NCBI RefSeq assembly: GCF_014203705.1
Contig: NZ_JACHJR010000001.1
Span: forward strand, 744,001 to 808,000
Source: Kitasatospora gansuensis
Lineage (GTDB): Bacteria > Actinomycetota > Actinomycetes > Streptomycetales > Streptomycetaceae
Length of the DNA stretch: 64,000 nucleotides
Direction: 5' to 3'
The notes below the pieces were generated by a model. The model was not told where the DNA came from. It did not search any database and was given only the letters and a program-made list of their open reading frames with translations. Positions 54,360 to 63,232 of this stretch are shown here, piece after piece. The stretch's first letter is position 1. The number at the start of each line of letters is the position of its first letter. Both the position numbers and the translations under genes were made by a program.

Positions 54360-55103
54360 TCAGCGCACCGCGGCCACCAGGGAGTCGCTGACGGAGCGCC
54401 AGGCGACCCCGGCCTCGCGGAACCCGGCGTCGAGCAGGCGGGCGGTGTGCCAGTCGGCCGGGTGCACCGCGCCGTCCTTGTGGTCGCGGTAGACGGCCGA
54501 GCGGGCGGCCACCGGCTCGGCGAGCAGCGGGTCGGCGGCCGCGGCAGCCCACCAGCCCTGCCAGTCCTGGACGCCCTCGGCCAGCTCACGCTCGCGGCGG
54601 CGCTGCTGGAACGCCTCGTCGGCGGCGCGCAGCAGCGGGATGTCGGTCTCGGGGGTGTGGTCGGCGTTCAGGAACAGGCCGCCGGGGCGGACCAGCCCGG
54701 CCAGGTCGCCGTACAGCCGGAGCAGGTCGGGGGTGTCCAGCCAGTGCAGGGCGGTGGCGGTCAGCACGGCGTCGTACGGGCCCTCGGGCAGCGCGGCCGC
54801 CCACTGCGGGTCGCGCAGGTCGGCGGTGACCAGCGTGATCCTGCTCTCCTCGGCGAAGTGGCCGTGCGCGATGGTCAGCAGCGCCGGGTCCAGGTCCACC
54901 CCGACACTGACCGCCGCGGGGAGCCGGGTGAACAGCCGCTCGCTGATGCTGCCGGTGCCGCAGGCCAGGTCCAGCACCCGGGGCGCGGGCCCTGCGACCG
55001 CCTCGACCAGGTCGAGCATCGCCCGGAACCGCTCCTCGCGGTCGGGCATGTACCACTCCTGCTGGCGGTCCCAGCTGCGCTGCCAGGCGTTCCAGTCGTT
55101 CAT
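54360..55103 (-). CDS. Class I SAM-dependent methyltransferase
   Basis: 247 aa from ATG 55103 with GGGAG upstream. Motif I VLDLACGTGSIS near residue 43, VGVDLDPALL, DAVLTATALHWL. Resembles small-molecule methyltransferases with a trans-aconitate-like fold. Substrate unknown. Confidence 0.85.
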   Translation of the reverse strand: MNDWNAWQRSWDRQQEWYMPDREERFRAMLDLVEAVAGPAPRVLDLACGTGSISERLFTRLPAAVSVGVDLDPALLTIAHGHFAEESRITLVTADLRDPQWAAALPEGPYDAVLTATALHWLDTPDLLRLYGDLAGLVRPGGLFLNADHTPETDIPLLRAADEAFQQRRRERELAEGVQDWQGWWAAAAADPLLAEPVAARSAVYRDHKDGAVHPADWHTARLLDAGFREAGVAWRSVSDSLVAAVR

Positions 55104-55282
55104 GTCCGCTCCCTCGGTAATGACTGCACTGGCTCTTCGTCCGTTACTCAGCTTAGGGAGCGTCGGGTAACCGGCGCAAGCACCTTCAGGCCATTACTTT
55201 TCGGCCGAGGTTTGGCCGCCCGCTCCGCACTCCGTAGAGTTCGACCGTTAACCAGGTAGGTCGGCAAGGAAGCAGTGCGGTA

Positions 55283-56764
55283 ATGGCGGGCGAGACCCAA
55301 GGCACCGAAGAGCAGATCGAGTACGGCCCGGGCATCGATCCCGAGCGGCTGGAGCTCTGCCTCAGCGTGCTCGCCGAACTGGACGAGCTGGACGTCGACC
55401 ACCCGGACGCGATCACCGTCCGGCAGGCCGTCGGCGGGGTGTTCCGCACCCTCAAGCAGCGCCGCCGCCAGGAGACCCGGGCCCGGAAGACCGCGCACGA
55501 CCGCGCCGTGACGGCCGCCACCGCGACCGGCGCGCCGGGCCGGATCGACGACGAGACGGCCGGGGCCTTCGGCCTCACCACCGTCACCACGACCGAGATC
55601 GCCGGAATACTCGAGCGCCCGCGCTCCTGCTACACCTGCAAGCAGCGCTACAGCGAGGTGGACGCGTTCTACCACCAGCTCTGCCCGTCCTGCGCGAAGA
55701 CCAACCGGGCCCGCCGGGACGCCCACGCCGACCTGACGGGCCGTCGGGCACTGCTCACCGGCGGCCGGGCCAAGATCGGGATGTACATCGCGCTGCGGCT
55801 GCTCCGGGACGGCGCGCACACCACGATCACCACCCGGTTCCCCAACGACGCGATCCGCCGCTTCAAGGCGATGCCGGACAGCGCCGACTGGCTGCACCGG
55901 CTGAAGATCGTCGGCATCGACCTGCGCGACCCTGCCCAGGTGGTCGCGCTCGCCGACGAGGTGGCCGCCGACGGGCCGCTGGACATCCTGATCAACAACG
56001 CCGCGCAGACCGTACGCCGCTCCCCCGCCGCCTACCGCGAGCTGGTGCTGGCCGAGAACGCCCCGCTGCCCGCCGGTGAGCTGCCCAGCTCCACCGTGAT
56101 CGGCAGCTTCGGCAGCGGCAGCGTGGACCGCCCCGCGCTGCCCGGCCAGGGTGGCCACCGCGAGCTGATCAGCGCCGAGGACGTCACCGCGCTGGCCCTG
56201 GTCAGCGGCTCCGCCTCGGTCGAGCGGATCGCGGCCGGCACCGCGATCGACGCGGGCGGCCTGGTGCCCGACCTGCACGACTCCAACAGCTGGGTGCAGA
56301 CCGTCAGCGAGGTCGACCCGATCGAGCTGCTGGAAGTCCAGCTCTGCAACTCCACCGCCCCGTTCATCCTGGTCAGCAAGCTCCGCCCGGCGATGGCGGC
56401 GGCCAAGGCGCGGCGCAAGTACGTGGTGAACGTCTCCGCCATGGAGGGCCAGTTCAGCCGCGGCTACAAGGGCGCGGGCCACCCGCACACCAACATGGCC
56501 AAGGCCGCGCTCAACATGCTGACCCGCACCAGCGCCAAGGAGATGCTGGAGACCGACGGCATCCTGATGACCGCCGTGGACACCGGCTGGATCACCGACG
56601 AGCGCCCGCACCCGGACAAGATGCGACTGGCCGAGGAGGGCTTCCACGCCCCGCTCGACCTGGTCGACGGCGCGGCCCGGGTCTACGACCCGATCGTCCG
56701 CGGCGAGCTGGGCGAGGACCTGTACGGCTGCTTCCTCAAGGACTACGCCCCCTCCCCCTGGTAG
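55283..56764 (+). CDS. Zinc-ribbon SDR-like oxidoreductase lacking the catalytic Tyr
   Basis: 493 aa, far larger than classic SDRs. N-terminal helical region, a CxxC...CxxC zinc ribbon (C116, C119, C134, C137), then a Rossmann domain with ALLTGGRAKIGMYIA (residues 156-170), ILINNAAQTV and S385 (VSAMEG). Where YxxxK should be there is HTNMAK, with T403 and K407, so the usual Tyr is replaced. An insert of about 90 residues lies between NNA and the Ser strand. Similar large proteins exist outside bacteria, so this is a defined subfamily of unknown reaction. Confidence 0.85.
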   Translation: MAGETQGTEEQIEYGPGIDPERLELCLSVLAELDELDVDHPDAITVRQAVGGVFRTLKQRRRQETRARKTAHDRAVTAATATGAPGRIDDETAGAFGLTTVTTTEIAGILERPRSCYTCKQRYSEVDAFYHQLCPSCAKTNRARRDAHADLTGRRALLTGGRAKIGMYIALRLLRDGAHTTITTRFPNDAIRRFKAMPDSADWLHRLKIVGIDLRDPAQVVALADEVAADGPLDILINNAAQTVRRSPAAYRELVLAENAPLPAGELPSSTVIGSFGSGSVDRPALPGQGGHRELISAEDVTALALVSGSASVERIAAGTAIDAGGLVPDLHDSNSWVQTVSEVDPIELLEVQLCNSTAPFILVSKLRPAMAAAKARRKYVVNVSAMEGQFSRGYKGAGHPHTNMAKAALNMLTRTSAKEMLETDGILMTAVDTGWITDERPHPDKMRLAEEGFHAPLDLVDGAARVYDPIVRGELGEDLYGCFLKDYAPSPW

Positions 56765-56777
56765 GAGTTGACGCATC

Positions 56778-57218
56778 GTGGGCCCCATGCTGGGAGCGGG
56801 CGTGATCGTGCCGAGCACCGACGGCCGGGTGCTGATCGGCCGTCGGATCACGCCCGGCGAGTCGCCCACCTGGAGCCTGCCCGGCGGCAAGGTGGACCAC
56901 CCGGGCGAGTCCTTCGAGCAGGCCGCCGCCCGGGAGTTGGCCGAGGAGACCGGCCTCGTACTGCCGGCCGAGCAGATGCGGGTGCTGGCCGTGCTGCTCG
57001 ACCACGGGCTCGGCCGGCCCCGGCTGACCGCCGCCGTGCTGGCCCCGCCGTGCGACCTGCCCGCGCTGGTCACCGAGCCGCACGCCTGCGCGGGCTGGGA
57101 GCGGGTGCCGGTGGACGCGCTGCCGGAGCCGATGTTCTACCCCTCGGCCCAGGTACTGGCCAGCTGGCTGCCCGACTACCAGGCCCCGCCCGGCACTTGG
57201 GCCTACCGGACGGCCTGA
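56778..57218 (+). CDS. NUDIX hydrolase
   Basis: 146 aa from GTG 56778, 13 bp after the previous gene. Complete Nudix box GGKVDHPGESFEQAAARELA-EETGL at about residues 36-60. Hydrolyses nucleoside diphosphate derivatives. Its 3' end overlaps the convergent hydrolase gene by 16 bp. Confidence 0.88.
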   Translation: MGPMLGAGVIVPSTDGRVLIGRRITPGESPTWSLPGGKVDHPGESFEQAAARELAEETGLVLPAEQMRVLAVLLDHGLGRPRLTAAVLAPPCDLPALVTEPHACAGWERVPVDALPEPMFYPSAQVLASWLPDYQAPPGTWAYRTA

Positions 57219-58222
57219 TCCGACACCGCGGTCGCGAGGTCCGTCAGCAGCGCCCCGCCCGAACCGTCCACCGAGCGCTGGGTGTTGGTGAGCACCGCCA
57301 CCCCGACGCCGGCACCCGGGTCGAAGCCGACGAAGGACGAGAAGCCCCCGGTGGCGCCGTTGTGCCAGAGCTGGAGGTGCCCGCCCTGACGCGGGTGCAG
57401 CCGCTGGCCCATCCACCCGAGATGGATCCAGGAGAACGGGTTCAGCCGGTGCTCCGGGGTCCGGCTGAGCGCGATCGCCTCGGCCAATGGTCCCTGCTCC
57501 GGGGCCAGTTGGGCCCGCAGGAAGGTGACCAGATCGGCCGCCGTACCGCGCAGCCCGCCCGCGCCCGCCAGCGCCGCGAGGTCCCAGCCCGGCACCGGAC
57601 GGGCCCGGCGGTCGTGCCCCTGCGCCAGTTGGCCCGGATCGGCCGGAGTGACGGCGGTGTCGGTCAGACCGAGCGGTGCGCTGATCCGGCCGGCGATCAG
57701 CCCCTCGTAGTCGGTACCCGCCCGACGGGCCAGCGCCAGGCCGAGCAGCCCGGCCCCGAGGTTCGAGTAGCGGAACCGGCTGCCCGGCACGGCGCCCAGC
57801 TTGGTCCGCCGCAGGGTGCCGAGCAGCACCGGCTCGGCGAGCTTCGCGTACGGGTCGGGGCGGCCGGGGTTGAGCAGGGCGGGGAGCAGCATGCCGTGCG
57901 GCAGCCGGGGCAGTCCCGAGGTGTGCTGGGCGAGTTGACGCAGCGTCACCGGTACGCCGCGCCGCTGCAGACCGGCGGCCTCGGGGAGCAGTTCGGCGAG
58001 CGGCTGGTCCAGTTCGACCAGGCCCTCGGTGACCAGGGCGGCCAGCGCCAGCGAGGTGAACACCTTGCTGACCGAGCCCAGTTCGAAGACGGTGTCGGCC
58101 GTCACCGCACCCGCCGCGCGGACCTCGGCCTCGCCGTCGGCCAGCGCGGCCACCACCACCCCGGCCCGCCCCTCGGCCAGTTGGTCCGCCGTCCGCTGCG
58201 CTGCCCCGCCCAGATCCACCAT
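57203..58222 (-). CDS. Serine beta-lactamase-like hydrolase
   Basis: 339 aa from ATG 58222. SxxK motif SVSK (ELGSVSKVF), YxN as YSN (RFRYSNLGAG), and HNGATGG in the place of the KTG motif. Class C-like fold, more likely an esterase or D-peptidase than a true beta-lactamase. No signal peptide, so cytosolic. Confidence 0.88.
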   Translation of the reverse strand: MVDLGGAAQRTADQLAEGRAGVVVAALADGEAEVRAAGAVTADTVFELGSVSKVFTSLALAALVTEGLVELDQPLAELLPEAAGLQRRGVPVTLRQLAQHTSGLPRLPHGMLLPALLNPGRPDPYAKLAEPVLLGTLRRTKLGAVPGSRFRYSNLGAGLLGLALARRAGTDYEGLIAGRISAPLGLTDTAVTPADPGQLAQGHDRRARPVPGWDLAALAGAGGLRGTAADLVTFLRAQLAPEQGPLAEAIALSRTPEHRLNPFSWIHLGWMGQRLHPRQGGHLQLWHNGATGGFSSFVGFDPGAGVGVAVLTNTQRSVDGSGGALLTDLATAVSDQAVR

Positions 58223-58232
58223 GGGGACCAGG

Positions 58233-59168
58233 CTAACGCCGCTGCGCACCGCCACCGCGCCGGTCCGGCCACCGCACGTCGTACACCCAGCCCAGCCGCT
58301 CCCACCAGGCGATCAGCCGGGCGGTCGGGTCGGGCTGGCCCGCCAGCGCGCCGTGCCGGGCGCTGACCGGGTCGGCGTGGTGCAGGTTGTGCCAGCCCTC
58401 GCCGAAGGTGATCAGGGCGACCCAGCGGATGTCCCTGGACTGGTCCCTGGTTTGGTAGTTGCGGTCGCCGAAGGCGTGCGCGACCGAGTTCACCGACCAG
58501 GTCACGTGGTGCACCACGGCGTATCGGACCAGCCCTGCCCAGAAGAAGGTGGCAGCGGTCGCGGACCAGTCCCGGGTCCAGGCCAGCGTGACCAGCGCGG
58601 GCAGCAGCAGCGAGAGCGCCATGGTGGCCGGGTACCAGCGGTCCAGCCGCCGGACGTCCGGGTCGGCGAGCAGATCCGGCGCGTAGCGCGGGCAGTTGGA
58701 GCGGACCGGCGAGGAGGCGAACCAGCCGACCTGGGCGTGCCACATGCCCTTCAGCAGCGCGCGCCGGTCCGTCCCGTACCGCCACGGCGAGTGCGGGTCG
58801 CCGGGCTGGTCGGAGTGCTGGTGGTGGCGCCGGTGCTCGGCCACCCACATGGTGACCGGGCCCTCCATCGCCAGCCCGCCCGCGATGCCGAGCGCGATCC
58901 GCAGCGGGCGGCCGGTCTTGAACGAGAGGTGGGTGAAGTGCCGGTGGTAGCCCGCGGTGATGCCCATGATGGAGACCACGTACATCACCGCCCCGAGCAG
59001 TACGTCCCGCCAGTGCAGGCCCCAGCCCCAGGCGGCCGGGACCGCGACGGCCAGCACCAGCAGCGGCAGCAGGACCAGGGTGACCAGGTAGCCGGCCCGC
59101 AGCGGGGTGCTCACGGGCACGGTGTCCGGGAGCGGTTCACGGCGCAGCGGCCCGATGGTCGACGTCAT
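58233..59168 (-). CDS. Membrane acyl-CoA desaturase
   Basis: 311 aa. Three His boxes: HRHFTH, EHRRHHQHSD, and GEGWHNLHHADP. Four membrane helices. Delta-9-type fatty acyl desaturase acting at the membrane with di-iron. Located next to KAS II, so likely part of a fatty-acid tailoring unit. Start ATG 59168 has GGAGAGC upstream. Confidence 0.92.
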   Translation of the reverse strand: MTSTIGPLRREPLPDTVPVSTPLRAGYLVTLVLLPLLVLAVAVPAAWGWGLHWRDVLLGAVMYVVSIMGITAGYHRHFTHLSFKTGRPLRIALGIAGGLAMEGPVTMWVAEHRRHHQHSDQPGDPHSPWRYGTDRRALLKGMWHAQVGWFASSPVRSNCPRYAPDLLADPDVRRLDRWYPATMALSLLLPALVTLAWTRDWSATAATFFWAGLVRYAVVHHVTWSVNSVAHAFGDRNYQTRDQSRDIRWVALITFGEGWHNLHHADPVSARHGALAGQPDPTARLIAWWERLGWVYDVRWPDRRGGGAQRR

Positions 59169-59179
59169 GTCAGCTCTCC

Positions 59180-60406
59180 TCAGGGACAGCGGGTGAAGGC
59201 GAGCACCGCGTTCTGCCCGCCGAAACCGAACGAGTTGCTGACGGCGGCCGTCATCCGGTGCGGGCGCGGCACCTTGGTGACCACGTCCAGGTCGCAGGCC
59301 GGGTCGGGGGTGTCCAGGTTCGCGGTGGGCGGGATCAGCTGGTGCTCCAGGGCCAGTACGGTGCAGACCGCCTCGATCGCCCCGGCCCCGCCGATCGCGT
59401 GGCCGATCGCGCCCTTGAGCGCGGTGACCGGGGGCGGGCTGCCGAAGACGGTGTGCAGCGCCCGGGCCTCGGCCGCGTCGCCGTGCGGGGTGCCCGTGCC
59501 GTGCGCGTTGACGTGGCCGATGTCGGCCGGGTCGAGACCGGCGTCGGCGAGCGCGCCGCGCAGCGCTCGGGCCGCGCCGTCGCCCTCCGGGTGCGGGGCG
59601 GTGACATGGTGTCCGTCGCAGGAGGAGCCGAAGCCCGCCAGCTGGGCGCGGATCCGGGCTCCCCGGGCCCGGGCGTGCTGCTGACGCTCCAGCACCAGGA
59701 CGGCCGCTCCCTCGCCGAGCACGAAACCGTCCCGGTCCCGGTCGAACGGCCGGGAGGCGCCCGCCGGATCGGCCGACCGGCGGGAGAGCGCCCGCATCTG
59801 GGCGAAGCAGGCCGAGGTCATCGGCATCCGGGCCGACTCGGCGCCGCCCGCCAGCACCAGGTCGCAGGTACCGGCGAGCAGCAGTTCACGGGCCACCCCG
59901 ATCGCGCTGCTGCCGGAGGCGCAGGCGGTGCTGACCACCAGGTTGGGGCCGAGGGCGCCGAGGTCGAGGGCGATCTCGGCGGCCGCCATGTTCGGCAGGC
60001 TGCGGGACAGGGCCAGCGGCGAGACCTTCTCCGGCGCACCCGCCGCCAGCCGGTCGAACTCGGGCTGCCAGCTCTGCATGCTGCCGATCCCCACCCCCAT
60101 CACCACGCCGACCCGGGCGCCGTCCCAACTCCCGCTGTCCAGACCGGCGTTCGCGGTCGCCTCACGGGCGGCCAGCAGGGCCAGCACGGTGAACAGGTCG
60201 AGCCGCCGGGCCAGTCGGTACCCCAACAGCTCCTTGGCGTCCAGCTCGGGGACCCGGCAGGAGAAGTCCACCGGCAGCCCGGCCAGCTCCGGATCGGCGG
60301 CCGCGAACGACGTCCCGGCGCAGAGGCCGTCCCAGGCCGCCTGTACCCCGACGCCGCTGGGTGCGAGCAGCCCGAGCCCGGTGACCGCGACCGCCTCCCG
60401 CCTCAA
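59180..60406 (-). CDS. Beta-ketoacyl synthase, KAS II/FabF type
   Basis: 408 aa if begun at TTG 60406, which has GGTGGAG 6 bp upstream and gives the usual FabF length; ATG 60478 is open in frame but has no site. Catalytic C162 (STACASG), H302 (NAHGTGTPHGD) and H336 (GAIGHAIGGAG). Extends acyl chains by decarboxylative condensation. It sits away from an obvious FAS operon and near a desaturase, so it may serve a specialised lipid. Confidence 0.88.
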   Translation of the reverse strand: MRREAVAVTGLGLLAPSGVGVQAAWDGLCAGTSFAAADPELAGLPVDFSCRVPELDAKELLGYRLARRLDLFTVLALLAAREATANAGLDSGSWDGARVGVVMGVGIGSMQSWQPEFDRLAAGAPEKVSPLALSRSLPNMAAAEIALDLGALGPNLVVSTACASGSSAIGVARELLLAGTCDLVLAGGAESARMPMTSACFAQMRALSRRSADPAGASRPFDRDRDGFVLGEGAAVLVLERQQHARARGARIRAQLAGFGSSCDGHHVTAPHPEGDGAARALRGALADAGLDPADIGHVNAHGTGTPHGDAAEARALHTVFGSPPPVTALKGAIGHAIGGAGAIEAVCTVLALEHQLIPPTANLDTPDPACDLDVVTKVPRPHRMTAAVSNSFGFGGQNAVLAFTRCP

Positions 60407-60489
60407 CAGAGGGCTCCACCCGGGGAGGTGACGGACCGACAGGACAGAACAGCCACAAAGAAGCACATGAAACGTCATTATTGGTCACA

Positions 60490-60505
60490 TTCGGACGCAT
60501 CCGAA
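60490..60505. promoter_or_regulatory. 16-bp inverted repeat upstream of the KAS gene
   Basis: TTCGGA-CGCA-TCCGAA, perfect 6-bp arms, in the 176-bp gap between the KAS and 87-aa genes. Possible operator for this lipid cluster. Confidence 0.4.
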
Positions 60506-60582
60506 CGGAGCACACCCCGCGCCGCTCCGAGCTACACCCATCCGGGTGCACCGCTCAGCCGAGCCCGGGGCAGCATCCCGGG

Positions 60583-60846
60583 TCACCCCGCCACGACGGC
60601 CACGGCGGCGGCGTGCCGGGCCAGCGCCGCGGCGGCGACCCGCAAGGACGCCGCCGCGGCCGCGCAGTTCCCGGCCTGCTGGTCGAGCGCCGCGGTGCAG
60701 GAGGGCGGGGCACCGGGCAGTACGGCCAGTGCCGCGGCCTGCACCGTCAGCTCCTTCCCTCGGGTCTCGAGCCGCTCGGCGTCGGCCTCCAGGGTGGCGA
60801 TCAGCCCCTGCAGGCGGTCGCTCTCGGTTCCGAGGACAGTACTCAT
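60583..60846 (-). CDS. Small helical protein, unknown function
   Basis: 87 aa from ATG 60846 with GGAGA upstream. Almost entirely Ala/Leu/Glu helix with one Cys in the middle (PPSCTAAL) and another (GNCAAAA), no signal peptide. Length and composition recall ESX/WXG100-like helical hairpins, but the WXG is absent. 22 bp downstream of the hydrolase fusion gene, so the two are co-expressed. Confidence 0.6.
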   Translation of the reverse strand: MSTVLGTESDRLQGLIATLEADAERLETRGKELTVQAAALAVLPGAPPSCTAALDQQAGNCAAAAASLRVAAAALARHAAAVAVVAG

Positions 60847-60868
60847 GCCAGGTTCTCCTGATCGGTGG

Positions 60869-63058
60869 TCAGCGGGGCAGGATCGTCCCGCCGCTGCGGC
60901 GGGCCAGGTAGCTGGGGGCGGTCATCACGAACAGCGGCCGGGCGCCCTGCAGCCTGAGCTCGCGCAGGTGCCGGGTGAGCGGGTGGTCGGCCTCGCCGAC
61001 CCGCAGCCTGGCCCGGGGCGCCGGGTGCAGCCGCATGCCGCGCTGGACCCGGACCATGGTGCGGACGGTGTTGTCGTCCGGCCGCCCGTACAGCACCGAG
61101 TCCACCTGCGGCACCCGGCCGGACGGGCCGATCGCCCCGGTCAGCTCGACCAGCGGCCCGCCGTGTTCGGGGTCGCGTGCCAGCACCTGGATCCGGCGGT
61201 CCGCCACCGTCACCTCGACCTGCGCGGCCACTCCCGGCTGACCCCAGATCTCCCGGCCGACCGCCAGCGCCTCGGGCGTGGTGACCAGCAGGTCCACCAC
61301 GTGCCGCCCGGTCCGGCGGACGTCGGCGCGGCGCAGCAGGTCGCGCAGCACGTCGTACGGACGGGGCCGCCAGAGGTCGTTGACCAGCACCGCCAGGCTC
61401 AGTTCGGAGTACGGCCCGAGGCTCACCACGCGGTGCTCGTACCCGGTGAGCGCGACCAGTGCCTTGTGCCCGGCCCGGGTCGGCCGGAGCCAGGAGAGCT
61501 CGGGCAGCACCCGGGCGGCGGCCTCGGCGTCCACCGCGAAGATGGCCACGGCGACGCTGGAGTCGTAGTAGCGGACCGGGAGTTCGGCCGGCCCGGCCGA
61601 GGTGACCACCGGCGTGGTCGGCACCGTCATGAAGGGGTAGCCCTGCGGCGGGTGGGCCCGGTCCTTCAGCTGGTACGCCTGCGAGCGGACCACCGGGTGG
61701 CGGTAGTCGGCCAGTTGACGGTCGATGTGCTCCCTGGCCTCCGGCAGGTCCTGCTCCAGGTTGGCGATGTACCGGGCGATGGTGTGGCACTCCGGGAAGC
61801 CGTGCGAGGCGTCGGTGTAGTCCACCTCGTACCACTCCGGATGCGGGTTGAACACCGAGCCGGTGCCCCGGCCGTCCAGGATCGGCACCAGGTCGTGCTG
61901 GTTGGTCACGGTGGCGACCCAGGTGTCCGGGTCGGCCGGGGTCTTGTTGTCGATCGGGGAGCCGACGCAGACGATGTGGGTGACCTGGTAGCGGGTGCTG
62001 AACTCGACGTCCTGGGCGAGGTTGATCAGGCAGATGCCGCCCTCGCTGTGGCCGATCAGCGCCAGCTCCGCGCCGTCCGGGATGCCGTGCCGCTCCATCG
62101 CCTGCCGGAAGCCCCTGGTGTACGGCGACTCGGTGCTGAACAGGTTGTTCCAGGCGCCGACGAAGTCCTGCGGGGAGTCGTTGCGCGGCTGGCCCGGGGC
62201 CATCCCAGGGGCGTGCAGCACGTACCGCACGGTGCCGTCGGGGGCTCGGACGTCCTGGATCAGGATCCGGCCGTCGTTGACCAGCACCGCGATGTTGCGC
62301 AGGAAGCCCATCAGGGTGCCCGACTTGGCGATCTGCGGCTCCTCCAGCGGCGAGAGCTCGACCGGGTCGGCCGCGCCCTCGCCGACGTCCAGCGCCGAGA
62401 GGTGCCGGACGTCGATGCCCTTGAGCGGGTCGGTGGCCAGATCCCGGCCGGTGGCCAGCGCCCAGCCGGCCGCGTCGTTGCCCGGGTCCTCGTCCAACAG
62501 GGCCCGGATCGCGAAGAGTTCGGGCATGATCGGGGTGAGCGAGGAGAGCGCCTGCTGACTCCCCCGGTCCTTGACCAGCGCCCGCAGGGCGCGCAGCGAG
62601 GCCAGGTCGCGGTCGGCCACCACCGCCTCGGTCAGCCGCCGCATCCCCGGGTCGGCCAGCAGCTCCGGGTGCTCCAGGGTGGTGGCCGCGATCCGCAGCC
62701 GCAGCGAGGAGACCGCGATCAGCGCCGCCAGGCTCTCCTGGCCGAACACCTCACCCGCCTGGCCGATCCTGCGCATCACCCCGTCGGGGGCCTTGACCGC
62801 GAAACCCAGACCCTGACGGCTGGTCAGCGCCCGCACCAGCGCCCACTGGACCGGCAGGCCGGTCCCCGGATGGCGCAGCGCGGTGGAGGTCAGCGCGGGA
62901 TGGGCGAGCGCGGCGGTGGTCCTGGCCGAGATCTCCAGCACCTCCTCCGCCGCCCGGACGATCTCGCGGGCCCGGTCGCGCAGCTCCAGTTGCGCCGCGC
63001 GTATGGAGTCGGGCTGCGGTCCGTGGTCCGGGTGTCCGTGAGCCAGGTGCTCGTGCAT
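60869..63058 (-). CDS. Alpha/beta-hydrolase fused to an acetoacetate-decarboxylase-fold domain
   Basis: 729 aa from ATG 63058. N-terminal helical region (1-240), alpha/beta hydrolase with nucleophile GHSEGG (S338), Asp candidate in NQHDLVPILD and His in DASHGFPECH (about 420), all consistent with a lipase/PGAP1-like fold. The C-terminal domain (about 490-725) carries the ADC-fold landmarks VRYYDSSVAVAIF and GREIWGQPG, but the PK Lys used for Schiff-base catalysis is replaced, so decarboxylation is unlikely. Likely acts on acyl or lipid substrates with the KAS and desaturase genes downstream. Confidence 0.75.
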   Translation of the reverse strand: MHEHLAHGHPDHGPQPDSIRAAQLELRDRAREIVRAAEEVLEISARTTAALAHPALTSTALRHPGTGLPVQWALVRALTSRQGLGFAVKAPDGVMRRIGQAGEVFGQESLAALIAVSSLRLRIAATTLEHPELLADPGMRRLTEAVVADRDLASLRALRALVKDRGSQQALSSLTPIMPELFAIRALLDEDPGNDAAGWALATGRDLATDPLKGIDVRHLSALDVGEGAADPVELSPLEEPQIAKSGTLMGFLRNIAVLVNDGRILIQDVRAPDGTVRYVLHAPGMAPGQPRNDSPQDFVGAWNNLFSTESPYTRGFRQAMERHGIPDGAELALIGHSEGGICLINLAQDVEFSTRYQVTHIVCVGSPIDNKTPADPDTWVATVTNQHDLVPILDGRGTGSVFNPHPEWYEVDYTDASHGFPECHTIARYIANLEQDLPEAREHIDRQLADYRHPVVRSQAYQLKDRAHPPQGYPFMTVPTTPVVTSAGPAELPVRYYDSSVAVAIFAVDAEAAARVLPELSWLRPTRAGHKALVALTGYEHRVVSLGPYSELSLAVLVNDLWRPRPYDVLRDLLRRADVRRTGRHVVDLLVTTPEALAVGREIWGQPGVAAQVEVTVADRRIQVLARDPEHGGPLVELTGAIGPSGRVPQVDSVLYGRPDDNTVRTMVRVQRGMRLHPAPRARLRVGEADHPLTRHLRELRLQGARPLFVMTAPSYLARRSGGTILPR

Positions 63059-63232
63059 CGGGGAAGTCCTCACCGTCGGGGCCTGTGGTGAGTCTCTGTC
63101 AGCTCCGGTGCGGCCGCACCCCGGCCGGGCACGCTGCGTGACCGCCCGTTTCCCCCGGATGCGCCACGCCCGGGACCGCACTCGAATGTGTCGAGTGTCC
63201 CCTCGCCCCTCGATCACCAGGCGGTCCCTCCC

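Noticed and set aside
59258..63091. Plus-strand frame of 1277 codons
   Set aside because: Antisense to KAS and hydrolase genes, which have clear motifs and ribosome binding sites.
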